Source of the DNA: Leadbetterella sp.
GTDB lineage: Bacteria; Bacteroidota; Bacteroidia; Cytophagales; Spirosomataceae
Reading direction: 5' to 3'
Assembly (NCBI GenBank): GCA_019638185.1
Contig: JAHBUH010000034.1
Coordinates: 1-33,882, forward strand
DNA: 33,882 nucleotides
Made by a program: the position numbers and the translations under genes. Below are positions 23,437-31,487 of the stretch, piece by piece (the stretch's first letter is position 1; each line of letters starts with the position of its first letter). Under the pieces are notes generated by a model that saw nothing but the letters and a program-made list of their open reading frames with translations, was not told the DNA's origin and made no database searches.

Positions 23437-24480
23437 TTATATCCGCACTATTTTCTGAACGGTATCCCCCTTTTTAATGGTGTCGTCCGCCTTTCTCGCT
23501 GATTTGTTGGTGACATACACAGTGCCCGTATTTTTATCCAGGACGATGCTGTTAGCCAGCCCTTCGGTAGGCACCCGCTCCTTCACCTTATAGGTTTCGG
23601 TGTCAATGACCGCCACTTCTTTTTTCTCCCGGTTAGCAGTAAACAGCAGACCGCTCTTTTCATCGTACACCAGGCCTATGGGTGAAGCGTCATACCCCAG
23701 GTAGATCTTCTCAATGATCTCCCCTGTGCCGGCATCCAGTACGGTGATGTTATTATCGTTCGACTGGGAAACAAACAAACGGTTCTTTTTCGGATCCAGG
23801 GCAATATTCAGCGGGCAGTAGGACCAGGTTTTCCATTTTCCTACCAGTTCATTGGTTTTGGAATCATAGACCAGGACATTCCCCTGCATGGTAGCGGAGT
23901 CCGTGGTATATATCCTTCCTTTCTTGCTGTCTACGTTCAGCCCCAACGGAAACGCCCCCGGAATGGTGATGGTCTTCAGGTATTTATTGGTTTTCCCGTC
24001 TACTACCCAGATGGAAGGGTCACCGTGGTCAGAAACGTAGACCAGGTTCCGGTCCTCATCCACCACGATCTCCCTGATCTTGGATTTCTCCCGCCCGCTG
24101 GGGATAAGGGTACTTTTCCGGGTTCTCAGGTCCACGGCACTGATGTTCTGCTGGATGGAATGCCCCACGTATAAGGTTTGCGTTTGGGTGTTGATGGCCA
24201 GGCCGAACGGTGTGTATTTCCCGATATTGATGGAATCTTTTACGGCCAGTGTGGCCTCATCCAGAACATAGACGAACTGGTCCGTTTCCGCCCTGAATCC
24301 CCCTTTGGGCCCCGCTACATAAACGCTTTTGGTTACCGGGTTATGAACCAGCTGGTAAATGCTTGCATTGATCTTCTGAACGGCATCTACTTTAAACATT
24401 TTGGGAGCTTCCTCTTTTTGCTGGGCGAACGCACCCAGGCATGCGATTGAAAAACCGAGTACTGCTATACTTTTTTTCAT
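23437..24480 (-). CDS. YncE-like periplasmic beta-propeller protein
   Basis: The 347-aa protein has a signal peptide (MKKSIAVLGFSIACLGAFAQ). Repeated YVxD/YVTN-type blades follow, such as KYTPFGLAINTQTQTLYVGH, NLVYVSDHGDPSIWVVDGK, GRIYTTDSA, NRLFVSQSNDNNITVLD and GTVYVTNKS, consistent with a seven-bladed propeller. Length and several phrases correspond to E. coli YncE (353 aa), an iron-regulated periplasmic protein whose gene neighbours the TonB receptor gene yncD. The function of YncE is not firmly known; DNA binding has been reported in vitro. Here the gene has its own copy of the Fur-like operator and converges on the module 2 PepSY gene, so it most likely belongs to the iron regulon. Confidence 0.85.
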   Translation of the reverse strand: MKKSIAVLGFSIACLGAFAQQKEEAPKMFKVDAVQKINASIYQLVHNPVTKSVYVAGPKGGFRAETDQFVYVLDEATLAVKDSINIGKYTPFGLAINTQTQTLYVGHSIQQNISAVDLRTRKSTLIPSGREKSKIREIVVDEDRNLVYVSDHGDPSIWVVDGKTNKYLKTITIPGAFPLGLNVDSKKGRIYTTDSATMQGNVLVYDSKTNELVGKWKTWSYCPLNIALDPKKNRLFVSQSNDNNITVLDAGTGEIIEKIYLGYDASPIGLVYDEKSGLLFTANREKKEVAVIDTETYKVKERVPTEGLANSIVLDKNTGTVYVTNKSARKADDTIKKGDTVQKIVRI

Positions 24481-24534
24481 GTTGATATTTGATAATTAGT
24501 AATACATATTCCGGCCACTTGACCGTTTCAGGGA

Positions 24535-24569
24535 CAAAAATAGTATTTTTATTTAGACTAATTATAAAT
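24535..24569 (-). promoter_or_regulatory. Promoter with Fur-like operator, yncE-like gene
   Basis: ATTTAGACTAATTATAAAT (24551-24569) is the best palindrome of the five copies (9-1-9, seven of nine positions paired). The minus-strand -7 element TATTTTTG (24542-24535) follows after 8 bp, 54 bp upstream of the start codon. Confidence 0.82.
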
Positions 24570-24641
24570 AAAATGAAATCTCTTATGATTTCCGTACCCC
24601 GGAGGGAAGGGAACACCGCTTATACAGATGTTTATTACAGG

Positions 24642-25943
24642 TTACCCCACCGCCTGAAAAGTCTTCAGTACACTCTCCAGCCCTGTACTCCTCGAGCCTT
24701 TTACCAGGAAGAATGTGTTTTCAAATTTCATATCCAGCAGCCAGTTATGCATGGAAAACTTATCCGTAAAATAAAGGGCCTTAGGTAAATAAGGGAGGGC
24801 ATACTGCATGTTCTCCCCATAAAGAACTACATGGTCAAACCCCTGGTGGCTCACCAGCTCCCCTAGGGCGGCGTGCTCTTTTTGAGAATATTCCCCCAGC
24901 TCAAACATATCGCCCAGGATCACTACTTTCTTTTTGGGGGTCTGCAGGGCCGCAAAACTCTTAACTGACGCCTCCATAGATGAGGGATTAGCGTTATAGG
25001 CGTCCATCAGGAAGGAATTGGAGCCTACTTCTACCGTTTGCGAGCGGTTATTATCCGGGTTATACTCGGCCAGGGCCATGGCGGCAGCGTCTTCCTCCAC
25101 ATTAAAATACAGCCCTACGTTAAAGGCCGTCTGCATGTTATCAAAATTATACTTGCCGCCGATGTGCGTGGTGTATTTCTTCCCGCTGTACGGAGCGGTA
25201 AATTCCACCACCGGGCTTTCGGCCGTCATTTGCAGTGCATTTTCATCGTTTCCGTAATAGACCACGGCCAGGATATTCCTCTCCCTGACCATTTCCACGA
25301 TCTTGCTGTCAGTGGCATTGGTAAATACGATTCCCCCTGATTTTTTCAGGAAGTCAAACAGCTCACCTTTGCCTTTACGGATGCCTTCCTCGCCGCCGAA
25401 ACCTTCCAAGTGGGCCTTGCCCAGGTTAGTGATGAATCCGTGGGTAGGTTCGGCAATAGAGCACAGCAGTTCGATTTCCTGCTGATGGTTAGCGCCCATT
25501 TCGATGACCGCCATCTGGGTATCATCCGGCATGGATAACAGGGTCAGTGGCACTCCGATGTGGTTATTCAGGTTCCCTTTAGTGGCATGCACCTTGTATT
25601 TTTGAGCCAGTACACGCGTCAGCAGCTCCTTATTGGTGGTTTTCCCGTTAGAGCCGGTCAGACCGATCACCGGGATATCGAACTGCCGCCGATGATGCCG
25701 GGCCAGCTGCTGGAGGGTTTGCAGCACATCGTCAAACAGCAGGCAGCGATCGTTCACGGCATATTCAGCCTCATCCACTACAGCGTAGGCCGCTCCTCTA
25801 TTCAGCGCTTCCACAGCGAAGGCGTTGCCATTAAATTTATCACCTTTCAATGCAAAAAAAAGGCAGCCCGCGGTAATGTTCCGGGTATCGGTGGTGACTC
25901 CTGTAGCGGTTTTATAGAGCGCGTATAATTCTTCTGTTGACAT
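24642..25943 (-). CDS. murF: UDP-N-acetylmuramoyl-tripeptide--D-alanyl-D-alanine ligase
   Basis: MurF attaches D-Ala-D-Ala to complete the cytoplasmic peptidoglycan precursor. The ATP loop is LTGSNGKTTNKE. Other Mur motifs are KGNLNNHIGVPLTLL, MGANHQQEIELL, TNLGKAHLEGFGG and MDAYNANPSSM. At 433 aa it is of usual length. It is a single gene away from any mur cluster, and no terminator is evident behind it, so read-through into the yncE-like promoter region is possible. A degenerate promoter is likely in the 58-bp gap to the methyltransferase gene. Confidence 0.96.
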   Translation of the reverse strand: MSTEELYALYKTATGVTTDTRNITAGCLFFALKGDKFNGNAFAVEALNRGAAYAVVDEAEYAVNDRCLLFDDVLQTLQQLARHHRRQFDIPVIGLTGSNGKTTNKELLTRVLAQKYKVHATKGNLNNHIGVPLTLLSMPDDTQMAVIEMGANHQQEIELLCSIAEPTHGFITNLGKAHLEGFGGEEGIRKGKGELFDFLKKSGGIVFTNATDSKIVEMVRERNILAVVYYGNDENALQMTAESPVVEFTAPYSGKKYTTHIGGKYNFDNMQTAFNVGLYFNVEEDAAAMALAEYNPDNNRSQTVEVGSNSFLMDAYNANPSSMEASVKSFAALQTPKKKVVILGDMFELGEYSQKEHAALGELVSHQGFDHVVLYGENMQYALPYLPKALYFTDKFSMHNWLLDMKFENTFFLVKGSRSTGLESVLKTFQAVG

Positions 25944-26001
25944 TGGGTTATTTTCTAAAATCTTTCAAATTTCAGCAATTTTCATAACTTCGTAATTCAT
26001 T

Positions 26002-26484
26002 ATGGAAGAAACTTTTGAAACGTGTGTGTCGGCTTCAGGGAAAACGCTGAAGATCATATCGGATGCCGAAAGCATTAAGGAGATCAGCTTTGTTTCCGAA
26101 GCGGAGAAAAACTCTCCTGTGCAGCCGGAGATACTGCAAAAGGCCGCCCATCAACTGGGAGAATACCTCCTGGGGAAACGTGAAGTTTTCGAGTTAAAGC
26201 TGGACCCGGACGGAAGTGATTTTCAAAAGAAAGTATGGGCTCTGCTGCAGACCATCCCTTTCGGCAGAACCCGGACCTACGCGCAGATGGCTGACCAGCT
26301 GGGTGATCCCAAAGTGATCCGTGCGGCGGCCTCCGCTAATGGCAAAAATCCCATTGCCATCGTTATTCCCTGCCACCGGGTGATCGGCTCAGACGGCAGC
26401 CTGACGGGTTATGCCGGCGGACTGGATAATAAGCGGTTCCTGCTGGAGCTGGAAAAGGCGAACGGGGTACTTACACTGTTTTAA
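26002..26484 (+). CDS. ogt: Methylated-DNA--[protein]-cysteine S-methyltransferase
   Basis: This is a suicide repair enzyme that takes the alkyl group from O6-alkylguanine onto its own cysteine. The active site IPCHRVIG is preceded by NPIAIV, and RTRTYAQMADQLG is the helix-turn-helix used in DNA binding. At 160 aa it is the short Ogt type without the Ada N-terminal domain. It is divergent from murF, and its stop codon overlaps the stop of the convergent esterase gene. The symbol ogt is by type; the family is certain. Confidence 0.94.
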   Translation: MEETFETCVSASGKTLKIISDAESIKEISFVSEAEKNSPVQPEILQKAAHQLGEYLLGKREVFELKLDPDGSDFQKKVWALLQTIPFGRTRTYAQMADQLGDPKVIRAAASANGKNPIAIVIPCHRVIGSDGSLTGYAGGLDNKRFLLELEKANGVLTLF

Positions 26485-27554
26485 AACAGCCACTTCAGCG
26501 CCTTCGGAAACTCCTGTCCCCAACGCTTCTCATTATGGAGGCCATCAGGATCCAGTTCGGCTTTTACCTGTACCTTTTCAGAAGAAAAGCCCTGGCCTTC
26601 TATGGTAGAGATCAGCTTTTCAATGTTACTGAACATGGTAGTACTTTCTTTGCCACCGCCGTAGAGGTAAATCCGGGTATCCAGCGGGTTAAAGAACTCT
26701 ACCGCATCAAAATAAATCTTGGGGCTGGTCCATAGGGCGGGAGAGAAAACCATCAGCCGGCCTATCTTTTCAGGATACATCATGCCGGTGTAAATGCTGA
26801 TCAGTCCGCCCATGGAACTTCCGCCGATGCCGGTGAACTGGCGTTCAGGCAGGGTACGGTATTGTTCATCGATCAGGGGCTTCAGTGTACGCACAATAAA
26901 CGTAGCATAACGCATGCCCTCGCCTTTCTGATTCTCTTTCGGGGTACTATAGGGCGAATATTCTGAGTTACGGGTCTCTTCGCCGTGGTCAATGGCCACC
27001 ACGATCACCTCCGATTCCCCCTGCTTTTTCAGGAGAGATATGCGCTTATCAATTTCCCAGTTGCCATAAGCTGAACCCTTCCCAAACAGGTTCTGGGCGT
27101 CATTCATATATAAAACGGGATAGCGCTTTTCAGGATGGGTATGGTAGTCGTGCGGCAGGAGAACCGATATTTTTCTCTTTCTCTTCAGCTGGGGAATCTC
27201 AAAAGATTCGGAGAATATTTCCACTACGGGCATGGTTTCCTTGTAGAAGGGCGTGTAGCCGTTCTGCCTCCAGAGTGGCACAAAATCGGGCTCCTGAAGC
27301 TCTTCCAGGTCAAAGAGGCGGTTACGCGGGCTGTTTCCCAGCACGTCCAGCTCCACATTGTCCCAGCCACCTTTCGTATATTTGTAGTAAGACCTCTCTA
27401 CCAGGTCAGGCACTTTATCCAAGCTGATCCTGAAACGACCCTCATCCACCCTGTCCATCACAAAATCAGGGTTAGAAGGATTCCAGTTGCAAAAATCTCC
27501 TGTCAGGAATACCGGCCGGTTGTCTTTTACTTGCGTTTCTACTTCTAAAAACAT
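26481..27554 (-). CDS. Esterase-family alpha/beta hydrolase with N-terminal CBM48/AMPK-like domain
   Basis: The 357-aa protein has no signal peptide. Residues 1-80 (VFLTGDFCNWNP, GRFRISLD, YYKYTKGGWDNVELD) resemble the carbohydrate-binding E-set domain of AMPK-beta and glycogen enzymes. Residues 105-357 are a putative esterase (esterase D/enterochelin esterase type). The nucleophile is S247 in GGSSMGG, and H340 in DGLHNEKRW is the likely catalytic His. Cytoplasmic members with this domain order include ferric-enterobactin esterases (Fes-like), so a link to the nearby siderophore systems is possible. It has no Fur-like operator, however: its -7 element TAAATTTG (27583-27576) lacks the motif. 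The substrate is unknown. Confidence 0.85.
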   Translation of the reverse strand: MFLEVETQVKDNRPVFLTGDFCNWNPSNPDFVMDRVDEGRFRISLDKVPDLVERSYYKYTKGGWDNVELDVLGNSPRNRLFDLEELQEPDFVPLWRQNGYTPFYKETMPVVEIFSESFEIPQLKRKRKISVLLPHDYHTHPEKRYPVLYMNDAQNLFGKGSAYGNWEIDKRISLLKKQGESEVIVVAIDHGEETRNSEYSPYSTPKENQKGEGMRYATFIVRTLKPLIDEQYRTLPERQFTGIGGSSMGGLISIYTGMMYPEKIGRLMVFSPALWTSPKIYFDAVEFFNPLDTRIYLYGGGKESTTMFSNIEKLISTIEGQGFSSEKVQVKAELDPDGLHNEKRWGQEFPKALKWLF

Positions 27555-27575
27555 CTTTCCAACTTAAACGGGACA

Positions 27576-27583
27576 CAAATTTA
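27576..27583 (-). promoter_or_regulatory. -7 element of the esterase promoter
   Basis: TAAATTTG on the minus strand matches TAnnTTTG, 21 bp upstream of the esterase start codon. Confidence 0.6.
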
Positions 27584-27692
27584 ACATTTCTGGATATATA
27601 TGCTAAAAAAAAACTTGCCGAATAATAAAAAATCTATTGGATTGAACAGGGTTTGTATAAATTTACATCCATAACCTAAACCATTTATTATC

Positions 27693-28535
27693 ATGAAAAA
27701 TATCCCCGATTTCCCATCCTTTCAGTCGCCTAATTATGGAATTAAAATGCTTGGAAGCCCTGACGAGAAGCTGCGTGTCTTCAAAGACCTGGAGAAATTT
27801 TGGCGCTTAATACCTTTTCAGCCGTTTTTCTTCATTTCAAGAAACAACTGGAATAAGTTAGCGGAGGGATCCAACATCGACCTTACCAATGCCCAGAAAG
27901 CCCCAGGCCGGCCTCATCATCTGAAGGTATATGGATACTCCTTTTGCTTTGCCATTACAGATCCTGATTTTCTACCTGATTTAAAATACTATCATAAGTA
28001 CGGTAGTTTCTTAAACCAGAAAGGGTTCTTCCGGGTACGTACCATTTTGATTAAAGACGGGCAAACTATACCAACGGCGGGAGAAATTGAGACTTTTGTG
28101 GAAACGGAGAGTATCGCATTTGTAGATGTTAGCATCGCTATGAATAATCTTTTTCACGGTAAAAGAGAAGACTGCCTGGTTTTTATTGACCGGAAAAATA
28201 ATCCCCGGGCTGTAAATGCGGTAGATCGGAGTGTATATGACAAAAATGATCCCCTGGCATCCCGGTTACCTGGAAGTTTCTACAGATACAATCAACACTA
28301 CTCGAACCCCGGATTACCTTTAGCGTATGAAGGCTGCATTTTCAGTAAAGAGAGAATCTGGGACGACCTCCTGAACAGGCAGTACCCTCATGTGGAAGGG
28401 GTACTGGTTTCGCTCGCAGCAAAAGAAGAAAAGGACAGGGGCAGGCTGGTTTCCCGGAAAATATATTTCGATTTTAAAATCAACCAGGAGGGGATATCCG
28501 ATGTGGACTGTCCGTTCCCTCCTGCCTGTCATTAA
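27693..28535 (+). CDS. Protein of unknown function (280 aa), first gene of the kinase operon
   Basis: I do not recognise this family. The protein is soluble, without signal peptide or membrane helix, rich in aromatic residues (FWRLIPFQPFFFISRNNW near 31-48) and in basic patches. It ends in a cysteine-containing CPFPPACH. It has no nucleotide-binding or metal-binding motif that I can name. Base composition is slightly more AT-rich than its neighbours. A weak promoter-like TAAATTTA lies near 27656. The next gene starts 8 bp downstream and the following genes overlap or nearly touch, so it is probably cotranscribed with the histidine kinase and regulator. That suggests, but does not show, a role in the same signalling process. 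Confidence 0.75.
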   Translation: MKNIPDFPSFQSPNYGIKMLGSPDEKLRVFKDLEKFWRLIPFQPFFFISRNNWNKLAEGSNIDLTNAQKAPGRPHHLKVYGYSFCFAITDPDFLPDLKYYHKYGSFLNQKGFFRVRTILIKDGQTIPTAGEIETFVETESIAFVDVSIAMNNLFHGKREDCLVFIDRKNNPRAVNAVDRSVYDKNDPLASRLPGSFYRYNQHYSNPGLPLAYEGCIFSKERIWDDLLNRQYPHVEGVLVSLAAKEEKDRGRLVSRKIYFDFKINQEGISDVDCPFPPACH

Positions 28536-28543
28536 GCCAGCAC

Positions 28544-29179
28544 ATGACCGCTTATGCCTTTTACAAATGGTTTGCGCTGATTATCGAAGCTTCCATAGCC
28601 ATCCCTGTACTGGTAGCTGTGAAGCAGTGGAAGATATTACCGCCGGCACTAAAACTGGCCGCAGCATTGCTGATGTCCCAGTTTGTATTCTATCTGATCC
28701 AGGATGTGTTTCTTTATTTTGGCCGCTCTAATCTCTTCCTCTATTACTTTTTTTCCATCGCATCACATACCCTTTCCTGCCTCTTTTTTATAAGGGTATT
28801 GAAGTCAAAAACCGAAAAGAGGCTGGTGAGCCTCCTTCTGGTTTTGGGATATGGCCTGCTACTTAGTGATTACCAGTCAGTAGCTTTAAAGTCTATCAAT
28901 TATGTTTCGAGTATTCTGCTTAGCATCCTGGTTTTTTTACTGAGCCTCTATAGCCTGTACCGGTATTCCGCAAAATTCTCTCCCCCGCTGTTGTACATCC
29001 TGATCGGGCTGGCACTTCAGTTTTTGCTGTGGGCCATTAATTTACTGGCGAATGAGCTTTTCCTGCAATCGCAAAGCTACGCCATACTCTGGTTAAACGA
29101 AAAGATCATTTTCTATTACCTGCTTTTGGGGGTTTTCGCCTTGTACACTTTTGCCTTTTATAGTCATGAAAAGAAATAA
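28544..29179 (+). CDS. Integral membrane protein of unknown function (211 aa)
   Basis: Six to seven hydrophobic helices span most of the protein (about 9-26, 38-58, 63-83, 90-108, 115-137, 147-168 and 184-205), with few charged residues. The layout resembles small 7TM sensor-like proteins, but there is no recognisable family motif. Its last 14 bp overlap the start of the LytS-type kinase gene, a sign of coupled translation, so it may act as the signal-sensing or partner subunit of that kinase. This is inferred from position only. Confidence 0.75.
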   Translation: MTAYAFYKWFALIIEASIAIPVLVAVKQWKILPPALKLAAALLMSQFVFYLIQDVFLYFGRSNLFLYYFFSIASHTLSCLFFIRVLKSKTEKRLVSLLLVLGYGLLLSDYQSVALKSINYVSSILLSILVFLLSLYSLYRYSAKFSPPLLYILIGLALQFLLWAINLLANELFLQSQSYAILWLNEKIIFYYLLLGVFALYTFAFYSHEKK

Positions 29180-30311
29180 ATGGATGATCCTGGTGGCACT
29201 GATCCTGAGGGTATCGCTTTCCGTAGCACAAAGTGATTCACTGGTCATTACCGGATTCAATACCCATGCGGGCGCCATTAACCCCACCGACTCTACCTGG
29301 AACCTGGCTCAAAAAATTCACCTGCCCTCTTTACCCACCTCGGTGTCCATCACCGTTAAAGACCCGGATGAAGCCAGTGGCTTAAACCTGGTTTGTATTA
29401 TCCAGGAAGACCTTAAACTTTACAATACCGTGAAGATGGGGGCTAATCCCACCGTACATTTTTATAACCTGACGGGCGGAAATTATACCGTTACTTTTAA
29501 GAACCTTACGAATCATCACCAGGCCAGGTTAAATTTTGAGATAGAAACCGTGTTCTGGGAGAAATGGTGGTTCGGGCCGTTAATGATCTTCCTGATATCG
29601 GTTATCCTGGGGGTGGTGTTCTATTTCATTTACATCATTAAGCTGAGGGAGCGCCTCAAAAACCAGGAAGCCCTGCACGAGCTGGAAATGAAGGCCCTCC
29701 GGGCTCAGATGAACCCCCATTTTGTTTTTAACAGCATGAATACCATTGATGCCTACGTGCTGAATAAACGTTTTATTGAGGCCTCCGATTACCTGCAGAA
29801 ATTTTCCAAATTAATCCGGCATACCCTGGAAAACTCCGAGCATGCCACCGTGCCGGTCTCCAGAGACCTGCAGTCGCTCCAACTGTACCTGGAACTGGAG
29901 CAGGAACGTTTCCAGCACACGTTCCGGTTCCGTATAAGCCCGGATAAAGAACTCCTGGAAGCCGACTGGCAGATTCCGCCCCTACTCATTCAGCCCTTCG
30001 TGGAAAATGCCATTATTCATGGGGTCAGGCACCTGCCCGCTCATGACGGAGACATCAGCATCACCCTTCACCGGATCGCCAAAGCCCCCGATGCTGACCA
30101 GCTGATGATCAAAATCCGGGATAACGGTGTGGGCAGGCGGGTGTCAGCGGAGATTAACGGCCCCTCGCATCACAAATCCATGGGGATTGCCATTACCTTA
30201 AACCGTATCGCTAATTTCCAGGCCCTGCACGGTGAAAAAACAGAAACCCTGATCCATGACCTGGCAGAAGGTACCGAAGTTCAGATTATCCTGCCCCTTG
30301 TAAAATCCTAA
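29166..30311 (+). CDS. LytS/YehU-type sensor histidine kinase
   Basis: The protein has 381 aa from ATG 29166 (MKRNKWMILVALILRVSLSVAQ, a signal peptide or N-terminal anchor). Residues 22-135 form a periplasmic domain; the segment NPTVHFYNLTGGNYTVTFKNLT resembles the Y_Y_Y domain that follows propellers in hybrid sensors, but no propeller is present. One membrane helix (137-158) leads to a His_kinase domain with phospho-acceptor H185 in QMNPHFVFNSMN, an N-box IQPFVENAIIHG and the G-box DNGVGRR. It overlaps the upstream membrane-protein gene and lies 4 bp before the LytTR regulator, its evident partner. The in-frame start at 29151 is rejected in favour of the ATG that yields a signal peptide. 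Confidence 0.9.
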   Translation: MKRNKWMILVALILRVSLSVAQSDSLVITGFNTHAGAINPTDSTWNLAQKIHLPSLPTSVSITVKDPDEASGLNLVCIIQEDLKLYNTVKMGANPTVHFYNLTGGNYTVTFKNLTNHHQARLNFEIETVFWEKWWFGPLMIFLISVILGVVFYFIYIIKLRERLKNQEALHELEMKALRAQMNPHFVFNSMNTIDAYVLNKRFIEASDYLQKFSKLIRHTLENSEHATVPVSRDLQSLQLYLELEQERFQHTFRFRISPDKELLEADWQIPPLLIQPFVENAIIHGVRHLPAHDGDISITLHRIAKAPDADQLMIKIRDNGVGRRVSAEINGPSHHKSMGIAITLNRIANFQALHGEKTETLIHDLAEGTEVQIILPLVKS

Positions 30312-30315
30312 GCCT

Positions 30316-31032
30316 ATGAAAGCTGTAATCATTGATGACGAAGCCCCCTGCATTGACTCCCTGGCTGCAAAAATCTCGCTTTTTGTACCGGAAGTAGAAG
30401 TGGTAAAAACATTTGTATTACCCCGGGAAGCCCTGAGAGAAGTGCCTAAACTGGACGTAGACCTGGTCTTCCTGGACATTGAAATGCCACACATTAACGG
30501 GCTGACCTTTGCTCAGAAGGCTAATTTTACCCAAACTGAAATCATTTTCACCACCGCCCACCAGAAATATGCTGTAGATGCCTTTAAGGTTTGTGCTTTT
30601 GATTTTCTTCTCAAACCCATAGACCGTCACGAGCTGGTGAACGCAGTAAAGCGGCTTCAGAACCGCCTGGCCGAGGCCGCCCCGGCCAAAGTAACCCGTC
30701 TTCAGGCCCGGTACCACAAAATCACCGTGCCTACCCCGCGGGGCCTGCTGTTTCAGCCTATCAAAGACATTGTATGGTTAGAATCAGACAATAATTACAC
30801 TACGCTCCATCTGGAAGACTCCTCAAAAATAGTCGTAAGCCGGTCTATCGGCGATTTCGAAGACCTGCTGCACGGCTATGGCTTCTGCCGTATTCACCAG
30901 TCGGTTATCATTAACCTGGAATACCTCAAAGAATACGTCCGGGGCGAGGGCGGTACCGTGATCCTTCAGGATGGCACCGGGCTGGAGGTGTCGCGCCGCC
31001 GGAAAAGCCACCTGATGGAGATGATTCTCTGA
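30316..31032 (+). CDS. LytTR-family response regulator
   Basis: The 238-aa protein has an N-terminal receiver with the acidic pair DDE (7-9), phospho-acceptor D54 in FLDIEMP and K around residue 104 (LLKPID). A LytTR DNA-binding domain follows (about 135-238: FQPIKDIVWLESDNNYTTLHL, CRIHQSVIINLEYLKEY, LEVSRRRK). It follows the kinase gene by 4 bp and is presumed to be phosphorylated by it. LytTR proteins bind short direct repeats upstream of targets; the two lipoprotein genes downstream are the obvious candidates, but no repeat was recognised. Confidence 0.94.
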   Translation: MKAVIIDDEAPCIDSLAAKISLFVPEVEVVKTFVLPREALREVPKLDVDLVFLDIEMPHINGLTFAQKANFTQTEIIFTTAHQKYAVDAFKVCAFDFLLKPIDRHELVNAVKRLQNRLAEAAPAKVTRLQARYHKITVPTPRGLLFQPIKDIVWLESDNNYTTLHLEDSSKIVVSRSIGDFEDLLHGYGFCRIHQSVIINLEYLKEYVRGEGGTVILQDGTGLEVSRRRKSHLMEMIL

Positions 31033-31145
31033 TACCGCTTTTCGGCCGTTTACTTCCACTTTTTGCCCTTTCTCCGCCACATTCACATTCGCCGTTTTGT
31101 GTCTTTTGTTTTTCGGGAATTTTGATCAGAAAATAAAAGACGCTT
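31033..31145. other. Gap between response regulator and stand-alone LytTR gene
   Basis: These 113 bp hold no terminator hairpin I can support and only a weak promoter-like TTTTG-rich segment around 31095-31115, so the downstream genes may be read from the kinase operon or from a separate weak promoter. Confidence 0.4.
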
Positions 31146-31475
31146 ATGGCCTCCTCTGCCCTCATTAACCTTGGTTCCTACCGATATGGAAAACCCGCCG
31201 ATATCATTCTGCTCCGCGGCAGGATTAACTATACCGACATTTATTTTTCAAACGGGGAGAAACTGACCGTAGCTACCACCCTGAAGGTATTGGAAGGCCG
31301 GTTAAGTCCCGGCCAGGGATACTGCCGTACCCATAAATCATTTTTGATTAACCTGCAGTACTTCCATAAAATCAGCGTATCGAACCGCCTCCCGGTAGCT
31401 GAAATGCAAAACGGGCTGCTGGCCCAGATCTCCCGGAGAAAGATGCCTTCACTGAAATTCAGATTGTTAAAATAA
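31146..31475 (+). CDS. Stand-alone LytTR DNA-binding domain protein
   Basis: All 109 aa form one LytTR domain (DIILLRGRINYTDIYFSNGEKL, CRTHKSFLINLQYFHKI, ISRRKM). There is no receiver or membrane segment, so it cannot be phosphorylated like its neighbour. It could act constitutively, compete with the response regulator for the same sites, or be controlled by the upstream genes. It resembles the LytTR domain of the regulator at 30316 but is clearly diverged. The lipoprotein gene follows after 12 bp. Confidence 0.88.
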   Translation: MASSALINLGSYRYGKPADIILLRGRINYTDIYFSNGEKLTVATTLKVLEGRLSPGQGYCRTHKSFLINLQYFHKISVSNRLPVAEMQNGLLAQISRRKMPSLKFRLLK

Positions 31476-31487
31476 ATTTTTACTATA

